Shown piece after piece: positions 17,243 through 24,975 of a stretch of DNA of 42,232 bases. Position 1 is the stretch's first letter, and each line of letters begins with the position of its first letter. The translations under genes and the position numbers were made by a program. Source of the stretch: an uncultured Bacteroidales bacterium (GTDB lineage Bacteria > Bacteroidota > Bacteroidia > Bacteroidales > UBA932); assembly GCA_944323345.1 (NCBI GenBank), contig CALUSC010000014.1, forward strand, positions 1 through 42,232, read 5' to 3'. The notes beneath the pieces are model-generated. The model was not told where the DNA came from. It did no database searches and saw nothing but the letters and a program-made list of their open reading frames with translations.

Positions 17243-19312
17243 TCAGGCATTGCCCATAGGGTCGGAGAAACTGACCATATCCTCCATATCCACCTGTTCC
17301 GGATATAAAATGATAAAATTCCCGATGGAATCATTCTTGGCAAGATACTGCGGGAGTTTGTCCATCGCAGGATCGTATGAAATGGACCCACCCCTCGCGC
17401 TTACCACTATGAGAATATCTTCCGGGTTCATCTGCACCGACATCTGATCCTGAAGCACCAGCCTGTCTACTTTTTCGAACCTGGAAGAAGTCTCCACTCC
17501 GTTATGGCGGCATTTTTTCCGGAGTTGTTCCAATGTGGTCCCTTCCGCAACATAAGTAGTCTTGCATCCCAACTGGCCGGACATTCTGGACAGATGAGCC
17601 ATCCATTTCGAGAAGCCCGCCTCGTATTCAGCCTGAGGCGGTACAAGCACAGTCATATCCTTGACAGTATTGACCGGCATGATAAGTCGTGCTACCATGA
17701 CTTCCAGATTGGTTCCTTTCAGCAAATTGTTCGTCAAGGCGCCAAAAAAGGAATCCAGGAAACCGGACTTTATGTGAAGTCCGATGACAACGCTCGTAAC
17801 GGAATATTCCTTTATGGTGTGTATGATACCGGATGAGACGCTTATATCATACCTGCTCACCATACTTACATTCACATCGGCAGCAGCCGCAATGCCTGCG
17901 ACTTTTTCAAGTCCGCGTTTCCCTTCATCCGACCTGACCCGCGAACCTGCGGAATCGACATTCACATTCAGGGCCACGAAGCCGCCGCGCGATTTCGGGT
18001 CCCTGAGCACAAGTCCCAGATTCACCAGAGATTCTATGGTATCCGGATTTGCGACAGGTATAAGTATCCTCTCCCCTATGCCGGCATCGTCGCTTGCGTC
18101 CCCTGCCGGCTGTTCCACCGCAAGTCTCCGTCCGAACCAGTCTGTCGCCAGCGAGCTTATGATGCAGGTAAACAGAATCATCACTACAGTACCGTTCAGT
18201 ACATCATCGTTCAGAAGGCGTTCCCCGTTTTCCATGAATATGTCATGTCCGACAAGTACTGCGGCAAGAGTGGCTGCCGCCTGGGCATTGCTGAGTCCGA
18301 ACATCATTCCACGCTCGTTACGCGACATTCTGAACAGTTTCTGCGTTCCGTATGCCGCCAGCCATTTGCTGAGTGTGGCGACTACTGTCATCACTACAGC
18401 CACTTTCAACGCCGTACCGCCGGCAAAAAGAGTACGTATATCGATAATCATCCCCACACCTATCAGGAAATAAGGAATGAACAGCGCGTTTCCCACGAAC
18501 TCCAGCCTGTTCATCAGTGGCGATACCCTTGGAATCAGAGGATTAAGCACTATACCTACCAGAAATGCGCCCAAAATTCCCTCCATGCCGGCAAGAGACA
18601 TCAGCCCGCCTCCGAGAAAAACCATCGACAGGACAAAAACGAACTGCATCACGGGATCGTCGTATTTCCTGAAAAACCACTTTCCGAGCATAGGAAAGCA
18701 GAATACTATAAGAAGGCTGATCAACACTACATTGACGCACAACAGAAGCCAGTAAAGACTGTCGGAAGTTCCCTTGTACATGCCGCTGATTACAGCCAGG
18801 ATAATAAGGGCAAGCGTCACTGTAATGACCGTTCCGGCAATGGTTATGTTTATGCTCCTCTGCCTCGCAATGCCATAACGGCTGACAATCGGATATGCGA
18901 CAAGCGTATGCGACGCATACATGCTGGCCAGCAATATGGATGAAGTCAGGGAAAAATCCAGAAGCGACATACTGCTCCATATACCCAAGGCCATCGGTAT
19001 GGCGAATGTCAGAATACCGAAGACGAGCCCTTTGACCTTGTTCTTCCTGAAATCTTCCAGATCCATCTCCAGGCCTGCCAGAAACATGATGTAATAGAGG
19101 CCGACCCTGCCGAAAAGTTCGAAACTGCTGTCCCGTTCCAGAATATTGAAACCGTATTCTCCGATAAGGACACCTGCAAGTATCATCCCTATTATATGCG
19201 GTATCCTCAGCTTCCCCAGAAGAAGCGGAGCAAAAAGGATGATGACCAGAACTATGAGAAAAATCCATGTAGGATCCGTAACCGGAAGATTGAAGACAGC
19301 AAGCAGGTTCAT
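17243..19312 (-). CDS. CPA2-type cation:proton antiporter with C-terminal USP-like region
   Basis: A 689-aa protein. The first 395 residues form a Na+/H+ exchanger domain (CPA2, Kef/NhaS-like) with about twelve helices. LLGKLRIPHIIGMILAGVLI and GLYYIMFLAGLEMDLEDFR near the N terminus and GGLMSLAGMEGILGAFLVGI in the middle are typical. After about residue 415 the sequence turns soluble and has the pattern of one or two universal-stress-protein-like domains (ERILIPVANPDTIESLVNL, later VIGLHIKSGF). Such fusions suggest nucleotide or stress control of ion or pH homeostasis in the cytoplasmic membrane. It is the last gene of the group lysA-ffh-antiporter, 51 bp after ffh. Confidence 0.88.
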   Translation of the reverse strand: MNLLAVFNLPVTDPTWIFLIVLVIILFAPLLLGKLRIPHIIGMILAGVLIGEYGFNILERDSSFELFGRVGLYYIMFLAGLEMDLEDFRKNKVKGLVFGILTFAIPMALGIWSSMSLLDFSLTSSILLASMYASHTLVAYPIVSRYGIARQRSINITIAGTVITVTLALIILAVISGMYKGTSDSLYWLLLCVNVVLISLLIVFCFPMLGKWFFRKYDDPVMQFVFVLSMVFLGGGLMSLAGMEGILGAFLVGIVLNPLIPRVSPLMNRLEFVGNALFIPYFLIGVGMIIDIRTLFAGGTALKVAVVMTVVATLSKWLAAYGTQKLFRMSRNERGMMFGLSNAQAAATLAAVLVGHDIFMENGERLLNDDVLNGTVVMILFTCIISSLATDWFGRRLAVEQPAGDASDDAGIGERILIPVANPDTIESLVNLGLVLRDPKSRGGFVALNVNVDSAGSRVRSDEGKRGLEKVAGIAAAADVNVSMVSRYDISVSSGIIHTIKEYSVTSVVIGLHIKSGFLDSFFGALTNNLLKGTNLEVMVARLIMPVNTVKDMTVLVPPQAEYEAGFSKWMAHLSRMSGQLGCKTTYVAEGTTLEQLRKKCRHNGVETSSRFEKVDRLVLQDQMSVQMNPEDILIVVSARGGSISYDPAMDKLPQYLAKNDSIGNFIILYPEQVDMEDMVSFSDPMGNA

Positions 19313-19363
19313 GAAAAAAATCCGTTATTTATGAAATTCAGTCGATCAAGGTGCAAGTATCCC

Positions 19364-20698
19364 TTATCTCCGGGACCGCTTCATGTTACGCATCATGCCG
19401 GGCATACCTCCAAGCCCCATGGCCGATTTCATGACTTTTCTGGTACCTTCGAACTGTTTGAGAAGTCTGTTCACTTCAGCAACCGTAGTGCCGCTTCCGT
19501 CGGCTATCCTTTTGCGGCGGCTGCCGTTGATGATTTCCGGCTTTTCCCTTTCCAAAGGTGTCATGGACAGTATGATGGCCTCAACGCCCTTGAAGGAATC
19601 ATTGCTCATTTCCACATCCTTGAGGGCTTTGCCTACACCTGGAATCATGGAGGCGATATCCTTGATATTGCCCATCTTCTTTATCTGCTGGATCTGGTCG
19701 TAGAAATCCATAAGAGTGAACTGATCCCTGGCCAGTTTCTTTTTCAGTTTTCGTGCCTGCTCCTCATCGAACTGCTCCTGAGCCTTTTCCACGAGCGTAA
19801 CGACGTCACCCATACCCAGAATCCTGTCCGCGATTCTCTTTGGATGAAAGACATCCAGAGCTTCCATCTTTTCTCCGGAACTGATGAATTTGATCGGCTT
19901 TCCTACCACGGCCTTTATGGAAAGGGCCGCACCGCCTCTGGTATCACCGTCCATTTTGGTCAGCACCACTCCGTCGAAATCGAGCCTGTCATTGAATGCC
20001 TTTGCCGTTTCGACGGCATCCTGGCCTGTCATGGCGTCGACCACGAACAATGTTTCGGTAGGAGACAGCGCTTTCTTCAATGCTGATATTTCGTCCATCA
20101 TCTCTTCATCGACAGCCAGACGTCCTGCCGTATCGACTATGACAAGTGAATATCCTTCCTGCCTGGCTTTCGAAACCGCATTCCTGGCTATGGCTACGGG
20201 ATCCGTCACGTTCTCTTCGGAATATACCGGCACACCGATCTGCCCGCCCAGCACTTTCAACTGGTCTATTGCCGCCGGACGATAGACGTCGCAGGCGGCA
20301 AGCATCACTTTCATTCCTCTCTTGCTCTTGCAGTTAAGAGCCAGCTTGCCGGAAAATGTAGTTTTTCCGGAGCCCTGAAGACCGGCTACAAGGACTATTC
20401 CGGGATGTCCCTTGACATTTATATCCGCGGAATCGCTTCCCATAAGGGCAGCAAGCTCGTCATGGACGATCTTCACCATCATCTGCTCCGGTTTCACCGC
20501 CGTCAGCACATTCATACCCAGAGCCTTCTGTTTCACCTCATCGCAGAACTGCTTGGCTATCTTATAGCTGACGTCGGCATCCAGAAGTGCCCTTCTGATA
20601 TCCTTGAGCGTCTCCGCCACATTTATTTCAGTGATTTTACCTTCACCCTTGAGAATTTTGAAAGAACGTTCAAGTCTTTCTACCAGATTATCGAACAT
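19364..20698 (-). CDS. ffh: Signal recognition particle protein Ffh
   Basis: Ffh is the SRP54 GTPase that binds signal sequences emerging from ribosomes and hands them to FtsY. The 444-aa protein has the N domain (1-85), then the G domain with G1 GLQGSGKTT (106-114), AACDVYRPAAIDQL, G3 DTAGRLAVDEEM and TKMDGDTRGGAALS. The methionine-rich M domain follows from about 320, with GSGTTVAEVNRLLKQFE, the helix-turn-helix that binds SRP RNA. The C terminus is GGMPGMMRNMKRSRR. Length is normal. The RNA partner is the ncRNA at 3467-3563. It lies 21 bp downstream of lysA. Confidence 0.97.
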   Translation of the reverse strand: MFDNLVERLERSFKILKGEGKITEINVAETLKDIRRALLDADVSYKIAKQFCDEVKQKALGMNVLTAVKPEQMMVKIVHDELAALMGSDSADINVKGHPGIVLVAGLQGSGKTTFSGKLALNCKSKRGMKVMLAACDVYRPAAIDQLKVLGGQIGVPVYSEENVTDPVAIARNAVSKARQEGYSLVIVDTAGRLAVDEEMMDEISALKKALSPTETLFVVDAMTGQDAVETAKAFNDRLDFDGVVLTKMDGDTRGGAALSIKAVVGKPIKFISSGEKMEALDVFHPKRIADRILGMGDVVTLVEKAQEQFDEEQARKLKKKLARDQFTLMDFYDQIQQIKKMGNIKDIASMIPGVGKALKDVEMSNDSFKGVEAIILSMTPLEREKPEIINGSRRKRIADGSGTTVAEVNRLLKQFEGTRKVMKSAMGLGGMPGMMRNMKRSRR

Positions 20699-20719
20699 AT
20701 ATCTTATCTAATTTTATTG

Positions 20720-21907
20720 TCAATAATTGTTTTGCCCGCACGGATCGTCAGAATAGCAGGCTTTTGCCAGATCCCGCAGGTTATACCGGCTCGCCATCAC
20801 CTGGCCGTATGCTCCGGCCGAGCGTATGGCCAGCAAATCCCCGCGGAACGTTTCCGGGAGCATCCGTCCCTCGCCCCACACGTCGCTCGATTCACAGACC
20901 GGCCCTACAATATCATAAGGCCTGAGGCTGCCCTGGCGGTCAGTGGATGCGGAAATATTCTCCACCTTATGATATGCCCCGTAAAGTGCCGGTCTGATAA
21001 GATCATTCATTCCCGCATCAGTTATGAGGAAAGTTTTCCGGAGCCCGTTTTTCACATACAGCACTTTAGTAATCAGGCTACCGCACTGTGCCACGATGGA
21101 ACGTCCCGGCTCGACATGGATTCTTTTGCCCCTGAACGGCTCCATTCCTTCGGCTATGGTGGCGAACCAAGTGCGGAAATCGGGCACAGGATTCATGTCG
21201 GGATCCTCATAATCGACACCAAGACCTCCTCCAAGATCGATATTGTCCACATTCAGACCTGCCGATTCGAAATACGACACTATCGACCGTGCTCTCATGC
21301 ATTCCAGAGAAAAGACTTCCTCCACCTCCGTAATCTGGGACCCGATATGGAAATGAAGTCCTCTGAAATCCACGGAGCGGCACTTTCCCAAGAGCTCCAC
21401 GAGAGCGCCGAATTCGTGTTCCGAGATTCCGAATTTGTTATCGTCCAGACCTGTAGTGATATACTTGTGTGTATGAGCGTCGATATTGGGGTTTATACGC
21501 ACCATGATACTTGCCCTTATCCCCAGACCGGAAGCTATCTCGTCCACTACGGAAATCTCATGCAGCGACTCGCAGACCATGGCGAAAATACCGGTCCTCA
21601 ACGCTATTTCGATTTCTTCGTCAGTCTTGCCGACACCGGCAAATGCAATCTTGCCGGCAGGGAAGCCGTTTTCAAGAGCGCAGACCACTTCGTTTCCGCT
21701 GACACAGTCGGCTCCCAATCCTTTTCCGGCAATATACCTGAGGATTCTGGGTTCGGAATTCGCCTTTACGGCATAATGCACTTCAATCCCGTATTTTTCT
21801 GAAAGGAACCTGACCTCCTCCACAGTCTTCTCCAGAAGCCGGATATCATACAGATAATATGGGGTCCTGATTTTTTCAAGATCAGCTATTTGATTGGTAT
21901 TCAGCAT
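20720..21907 (-). CDS. lysA: Diaminopimelate decarboxylase
   Basis: LysA decarboxylates meso-diaminopimelate to L-lysine, the last step of lysine synthesis. The 395-aa protein is a fold-type III PLP enzyme. Lys48 in VHYAVKANSE should bind PLP. HFHIGSQI (about 190-198), the glycine-rich DLGGGLGVDYEDP loop for PLP phosphate, EPGRSIVAQCG and CESSDVWGEGR (the cysteine acting across the dimer) follow in order. It begins about 100 bp from the divergent deoxyhypusine-synthase-like gene and heads the leftward group with ffh. Confidence 0.95.
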   Translation of the reverse strand: MLNTNQIADLEKIRTPYYLYDIRLLEKTVEEVRFLSEKYGIEVHYAVKANSEPRILRYIAGKGLGADCVSGNEVVCALENGFPAGKIAFAGVGKTDEEIEIALRTGIFAMVCESLHEISVVDEIASGLGIRASIMVRINPNIDAHTHKYITTGLDDNKFGISEHEFGALVELLGKCRSVDFRGLHFHIGSQITEVEEVFSLECMRARSIVSYFESAGLNVDNIDLGGGLGVDYEDPDMNPVPDFRTWFATIAEGMEPFRGKRIHVEPGRSIVAQCGSLITKVLYVKNGLRKTFLITDAGMNDLIRPALYGAYHKVENISASTDRQGSLRPYDIVGPVCESSDVWGEGRMLPETFRGDLLAIRSAGAYGQVMASRYNLRDLAKACYSDDPCGQNNY

Positions 21908-21922
21908 ATTTTATCCCTTTCA

Positions 21923-21930
21923 CAAATTTA
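21923..21930 (-). promoter_or_regulatory. -7 box of lysA
   Basis: TAAATTTG on the minus strand matches TAnnTTTG, 15 bp upstream of the lysA ATG. A TTTG at 21949-21946 is only 15 bp away, shorter than usual. Confidence 0.5.
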
Positions 21931-21942
21931 AGGTAAAAACGA

Positions 21943-21974
21943 TTGCAAAAATAGGGAAAAAATCGCTAATTTCG
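21943..21974 (+). promoter_or_regulatory. Candidate promoter of the deoxyhypusine-synthase-like gene
   Basis: TTGC at 21943-21946 and TAATTTCG at 21967-21974 (one mismatch to TAnnTTTG) are separated by 20 bp. The element shares bases with the lysA promoter region on the other strand. Confidence 0.45.
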
Positions 21975-22005
21975 CAGGCTGAATCGGTAATTGTTAAAAA
22001 TTAAG

Positions 22006-22986
22006 ATGAAAATGGAAAAAGGAGCTATTTCACAATTCATTACACACCATTATCGTCATTTCAACTCTGCAGCACTCGTAGATGCCGCAAAAGCTTACGA
22101 CGAACATATCGGCAAAGGCGGTAAGATGATGCTTGCCATGGCAGGTGCCATGAGTACGGCCGAACTCGGTCTTTCCCTCGCGGAAATGATACGTCAGGAT
22201 AAAATCCATATCGTTTCCTGCTCTGCAAACAATCTTGAAGAAGATATCATGAACCTCGTGGCTCACAACCACTATTACAGGGTTCCCAATTACAGGGACC
22301 TTACTCCGGAACAGGAGAAAGAGCTGCTGAACAATCATATGAACAGGGTGACGGACACCTGCATACCGGAAGAGGAAGCATTCCGCAGACTTGAAGACCA
22401 TCTTGTCGATATATGGAAAGACATGAAGGCAAAAGGCGAAAGACTCCTTCCTTATGAAGTCATCTACAGACTTCTCAGAAGCGGCGTTCTGGAAAAATAT
22501 TATGAAATCGACCCAAAGGACAGCTGGGTACTTGCAGCCTGTGAAAAGAATATCCCTATCGTGGTACCTGCATGGGAAGACTGCACTACCAGCAACATTT
22601 ATACGGCTCATTGCATAAAAGGCGAATTCGACCCGCTTATGATCAAGGGCGGTATCGAAACCATGATGTTCCTGACCGACTGGTACAAGCATAATTCCGG
22701 CGGACAGGGAGTAGGATTCTTCCAGATCGGCGGCGGTACTGCAGGCGACTTCCCTATCTGCGTTGTACCTATGATGGAACAGGACCTCGGATGGAAAGGC
22801 ACCCCGCTCTGGGCTTATTTCTGCCAGATATCCGACTGCACCACTTCATACGGCTCATACTCAGGTGCGGTTCCAAACGAGAAGATCACATGGGGCAAGC
22901 TGGATGTCGACACACCGCGGTTCATTATCGAATCCGATGCCACGATCGTGGCTCCGCTGATGTTCGCATACGTCCTGGGCTGGTAG
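22006..22986 (+). CDS. Deoxyhypusine synthase family protein
   Basis: This 326-aa protein is a bacterial member of the deoxyhypusine synthase family, which transfers the aminobutyl group of spermidine to an acceptor amine by way of NAD. Family features: AGAMSTAELGLSLAEMIRQ (NAD region), GGGTAGDFPI, QISDCTTSYGSYSGAVPNEK, and a WGK triplet whose Lys298 lines up with the catalytic lysine of the eukaryotic enzyme. Bacteria lack eIF5A, so the acceptor is probably a small polyamine (homospermidine-synthase-like) or unknown. The ATG at 22006 is chosen (22012 is possible); an upstream TTG at 21991 is unlikely. Its position divergent from lysA may hint at polyamine metabolism, but that is inference. 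Confidence 0.87.
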   Translation: MKMEKGAISQFITHHYRHFNSAALVDAAKAYDEHIGKGGKMMLAMAGAMSTAELGLSLAEMIRQDKIHIVSCSANNLEEDIMNLVAHNHYYRVPNYRDLTPEQEKELLNNHMNRVTDTCIPEEEAFRRLEDHLVDIWKDMKAKGERLLPYEVIYRLLRSGVLEKYYEIDPKDSWVLAACEKNIPIVVPAWEDCTTSNIYTAHCIKGEFDPLMIKGGIETMMFLTDWYKHNSGGQGVGFFQIGGGTAGDFPICVVPMMEQDLGWKGTPLWAYFCQISDCTTSYGSYSGAVPNEKITWGKLDVDTPRFIIESDATIVAPLMFAYVLGW

Positions 22987-23004
22987 TTTTATCGCGGAGG
23001 CCGG

Positions 23005-23109
23005 CTCAAAAGGGTATTTTCTTCGTTACGCTCGATTCGAAAATTCTCATGTACACCAGTACACTGCGGTTTTCTTATCTTTGCAAGCCTTGAAATTCCT
23101 CCTTTTGAG
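23005..23109. repeat. 105-nt imperfect palindromic element (long hairpin)
   Basis: Nested inverted repeats share one centre near 23056.5-23057. The outer arms are CTCAAAAGG (23005-23013) and CCTTTTGAG (23101-23109). Then come TTTC (23018-23021) and GAAA (23092-23095), GAAAA (23039-23043) and TTTTC (23070-23074), and a core of GTAC repeats (23051-23054 and 23059-23062). The element carries the -7 box TATCTTTG in its right half. Its shape suggests an interspersed non-coding element; no second copy is in this window. Confidence 0.65.
23076..23083 (+). promoter_or_regulatory. -7 box of the membrane AraC-type regulator gene
   Basis: TATCTTTG matches TAnnTTTG. It lies inside the right arm of the 105-nt palindromic element and 78 bp upstream of the ATG at 23162. 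It rules out the TTG at 23081 as a start codon. Confidence 0.55.
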
Positions 23110-23161
23110 TCAACCTCTTTTTTTTGCAAAGCTGACAGAACCAAATTCAATCATTCTGCCG

Positions 23162-24337
23162 ATGGAATTATTCTCATCGCTCGATGACATCAGACTCTTC
23201 CAGTGGATTGCGATGATAGTCGCAGCTTCCCTGGCTGTCGTGATGCTCCTGATAAAAGTGCCGCATACGGAACATGCCGCCAGACTTACCAGGGCAAAAA
23301 GCATTGTCGCTATCAGCTATCTTTTCTGTGCCTTTATCTTCGGTTATACGCTGTGTCATCAGGACATAGCCAAATATGAGGTATTTTCAGCGATGACCAC
23401 GCTGATAAATGTGGCCGTATCCTCCACCACTCTTTCATTCTCCCTTATAAATCTGCTCGGTCGCAGATATATGGACTTCAGCAAACTGCTGGTAAGCCTT
23501 TTCGCCATTTTCCTCGTAAGCATCGGACTGGTCGAGATTTTCTTCAACGGAGAAAGGAACATGCTTAACATAGCGCTCATACTGAGCATAGCCATGTTCG
23601 CCGGCATGTGCATATACTATATCATCATATTTGACAAATGGTACAAACACAGCATCATCCTGCTGGAAAAATACTATGACGAAGACGAAGAACATAAGCT
23701 GAAATGGGTGAAATTCTGTTTTATCCTGGCCATGCTGACAGATATGTTCGTCATAGTCTATCTGCTCTTCCTCAAAGGATTCATGTTCGTGTATATAGGC
23801 TTCTACATACTTTTCCTGCTGTATTTTGCAGGGAATTTCATATCCTTTCTCGGAAGCCACAAACTCCTGCTCGACGCATTCGGACACTGGACTATCAGCC
23901 AGGCGAACAAATCGTCAAAAAAGAAAAAGAATACCGGAACAAGAAAAAAATCCGGCAATACACATGAAACTACGGATGCTGTCTTTGAAGCCATAGGCAA
24001 ATCTCTCGACGAGTGGGTAAACCGGGAAAAATACCGTGAATACGACAAGAGCAGAGAAGAAATCGCAGCCGAAATAGGCACGACAAAAGAACTTCTCAAC
24101 CAATATTTTACCCAGAAAATCGGAAAAGATTTCAGAACATGGAGAACTGAAATGCGCATCGGTGACGCCAAAAAGCTCTTGCTTGAAAACAAGGAAGTAT
24201 CCACCAACATTATCGGAGAAATGGTAGGATTCAGCGACAGATCCAATTTTCACCGGCAGTTCACCAAGATAGTAGGCTGTTCCCCGAAACAGTGGAGGGA
24301 TTCCGGAGGTGAGGAAGAAAACCGTATCCCGGAATAA
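23162..24337 (+). CDS. Membrane-embedded AraC-family transcriptional regulator
   Basis: A 391-aa protein. Roughly residues 12-245 hold six or seven hydrophobic helices separated by short polar loops. A lysine-rich linker (about 250-275, SSKKKKNTGTRKK) leads to a C-terminal AraC-type helix-turn-helix domain of about 100 residues, with IAAEIGTTKELLNQYF as the first helix-turn-helix and IGEMVGFSDRSNFHRQFTKIVGCSP as the second. This is a one-component membrane sensor-regulator layout common in Bacteroidota. The signal and targets are unknown. The ATG at 23162 is chosen because a promoter -7 box occupies the upstream TTG. It converges on the lipoprotein gene with 1 bp between the stop codons. Confidence 0.85.
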   Translation: MELFSSLDDIRLFQWIAMIVAASLAVVMLLIKVPHTEHAARLTRAKSIVAISYLFCAFIFGYTLCHQDIAKYEVFSAMTTLINVAVSSTTLSFSLINLLGRRYMDFSKLLVSLFAIFLVSIGLVEIFFNGERNMLNIALILSIAMFAGMCIYYIIIFDKWYKHSIILLEKYYDEDEEHKLKWVKFCFILAMLTDMFVIVYLLFLKGFMFVYIGFYILFLLYFAGNFISFLGSHKLLLDAFGHWTISQANKSSKKKKNTGTRKKSGNTHETTDAVFEAIGKSLDEWVNREKYREYDKSREEIAAEIGTTKELLNQYFTQKIGKDFRTWRTEMRIGDAKKLLLENKEVSTNIIGEMVGFSDRSNFHRQFTKIVGCSPKQWRDSGGEEENRIPE

Positions 24338-24338
24338 T

Positions 24339-24809
24339 TCAGTGCCTGGTCACAGGAACCGAGACGGAATCCATTCTGTAAACACCTGATTCGGGATCGA
24401 ATGTATGTCTGTTAAACTCCACATGGAGTATCGGATCGTATGCTGAAGTAAGATGGTAAGAACCTCCGGGACGGTCGGACATATTGTCTTTCGCCGTCAG
24501 CCTCAGTTTCCAGCCCTCACTCATACATACGGTTTCAATACTGAAGACTCCGGCATGGTCAGTATATGCCGTATCTCTGGATATCGGATATTCACAGAGG
24601 CGGTCTTCCGTTTCAAAAGAAGAAAGCACGACCATCATATTCTCCACTCCGGAAAAGGCCCCGCTGTCAAAATCGTAAACCTTTCCCGATATCTCGATTT
24701 CACTCATGAAGACAGCCATATCCGCATCTGAATCCTTCATGCACCCGGCAAGAGAAGCCAATACTGCGACACAGCAGAAAAGTCTGAAATGATATAATAA
24801 TTTACACAT
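24339..24809 (-). CDS. Small lipoprotein with a beta-sandwich (carboxypeptidase-regulatory-like) domain
   Basis: This 156-aa predicted lipoprotein has a signal peptide with lipobox LAGC at 20-23, followed by an acidic stretch (KDSDAD). Mature sequence begins a strand-rich domain: ISGKVYDFDSGAFSGVENMMVVL, then YTDHAGVFSIETV, the pattern of carboxypeptidase-regulatory-like or transthyretin-like folds used on the Bacteroidota surface. It somewhat resembles the lipoproteins called radical-SAM-associated in Bacteroides, but no radical-SAM gene is in this window. The ATG at 24809 is chosen because the -7 box covers the upstream in-frame start near 24854. Function unknown. Confidence 0.72.
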   Translation of the reverse strand: MCKLLYHFRLFCCVAVLASLAGCMKDSDADMAVFMSEIEISGKVYDFDSGAFSGVENMMVVLSSFETEDRLCEYPISRDTAYTDHAGVFSIETVCMSEGWKLRLTAKDNMSDRPGGSYHLTSAYDPILHVEFNRHTFDPESGVYRMDSVSVPVTRH

Positions 24810-24851
24810 CCGGCATCGATTTAATCCCGGTTCAGGTTCAACACACGGCTG

Positions 24852-24883
24852 CAAATATAGAAAATTTATTCATTGACAACAAA
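24852..24883 (-). promoter_or_regulatory. Promoter of the lipoprotein gene (-33/-7)
   Basis: On the minus strand TTTG (24883-24880) and TATATTTG (24859-24852) are separated by 20 bp, a full consensus match. The leader to the ATG at 24809 would be about 36 nt. Confidence 0.75.
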
Positions 24884-24889
24884 TAGTAT

Positions 24890-24950
24890 GGGCTGACCGA
24901 AAAGGCGGATTTTGAAAGCATAACATCCAAAGCCACTTTTCAGCCAGCCC
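24890..24950 (-). terminator. Large imperfect hairpin, probable terminator after the DUF4301 gene
   Basis: Three helical segments share one axis: GGGCTG/CAGCCC (24890-24895 and 24945-24950), GAAAAG/CTTTTC (24899-24904 and 24936-24941) and GGAT/ATCC (24907-24910 and 24925-24928). The element starts 26 bp beyond the stop codon of the leftward DUF4301 gene. There is no long T tract on the minus strand (only a short TTTG), so it may act with Rho or as an RNA-stabilising hairpin. Confidence 0.5.
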
Positions 24951-24975
24951 CGATTTGAAAAAATCCCGGACAGTC

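Noticed and set aside
20405-21802. A 465-codon plus-strand open frame opposite lysA and the start of ffh
   Set aside because: Both genes on the other strand have full sets of conserved motifs. The antisense translation is histidine- and cysteine-rich and crosses the intergenic gap, as shadow frames do.
23081-23161. TTG start for the AraC-type regulator at 23081
   Set aside because: It overlaps the -7 box TATCTTTG, and the 27 extra residues look unlike the protein family.
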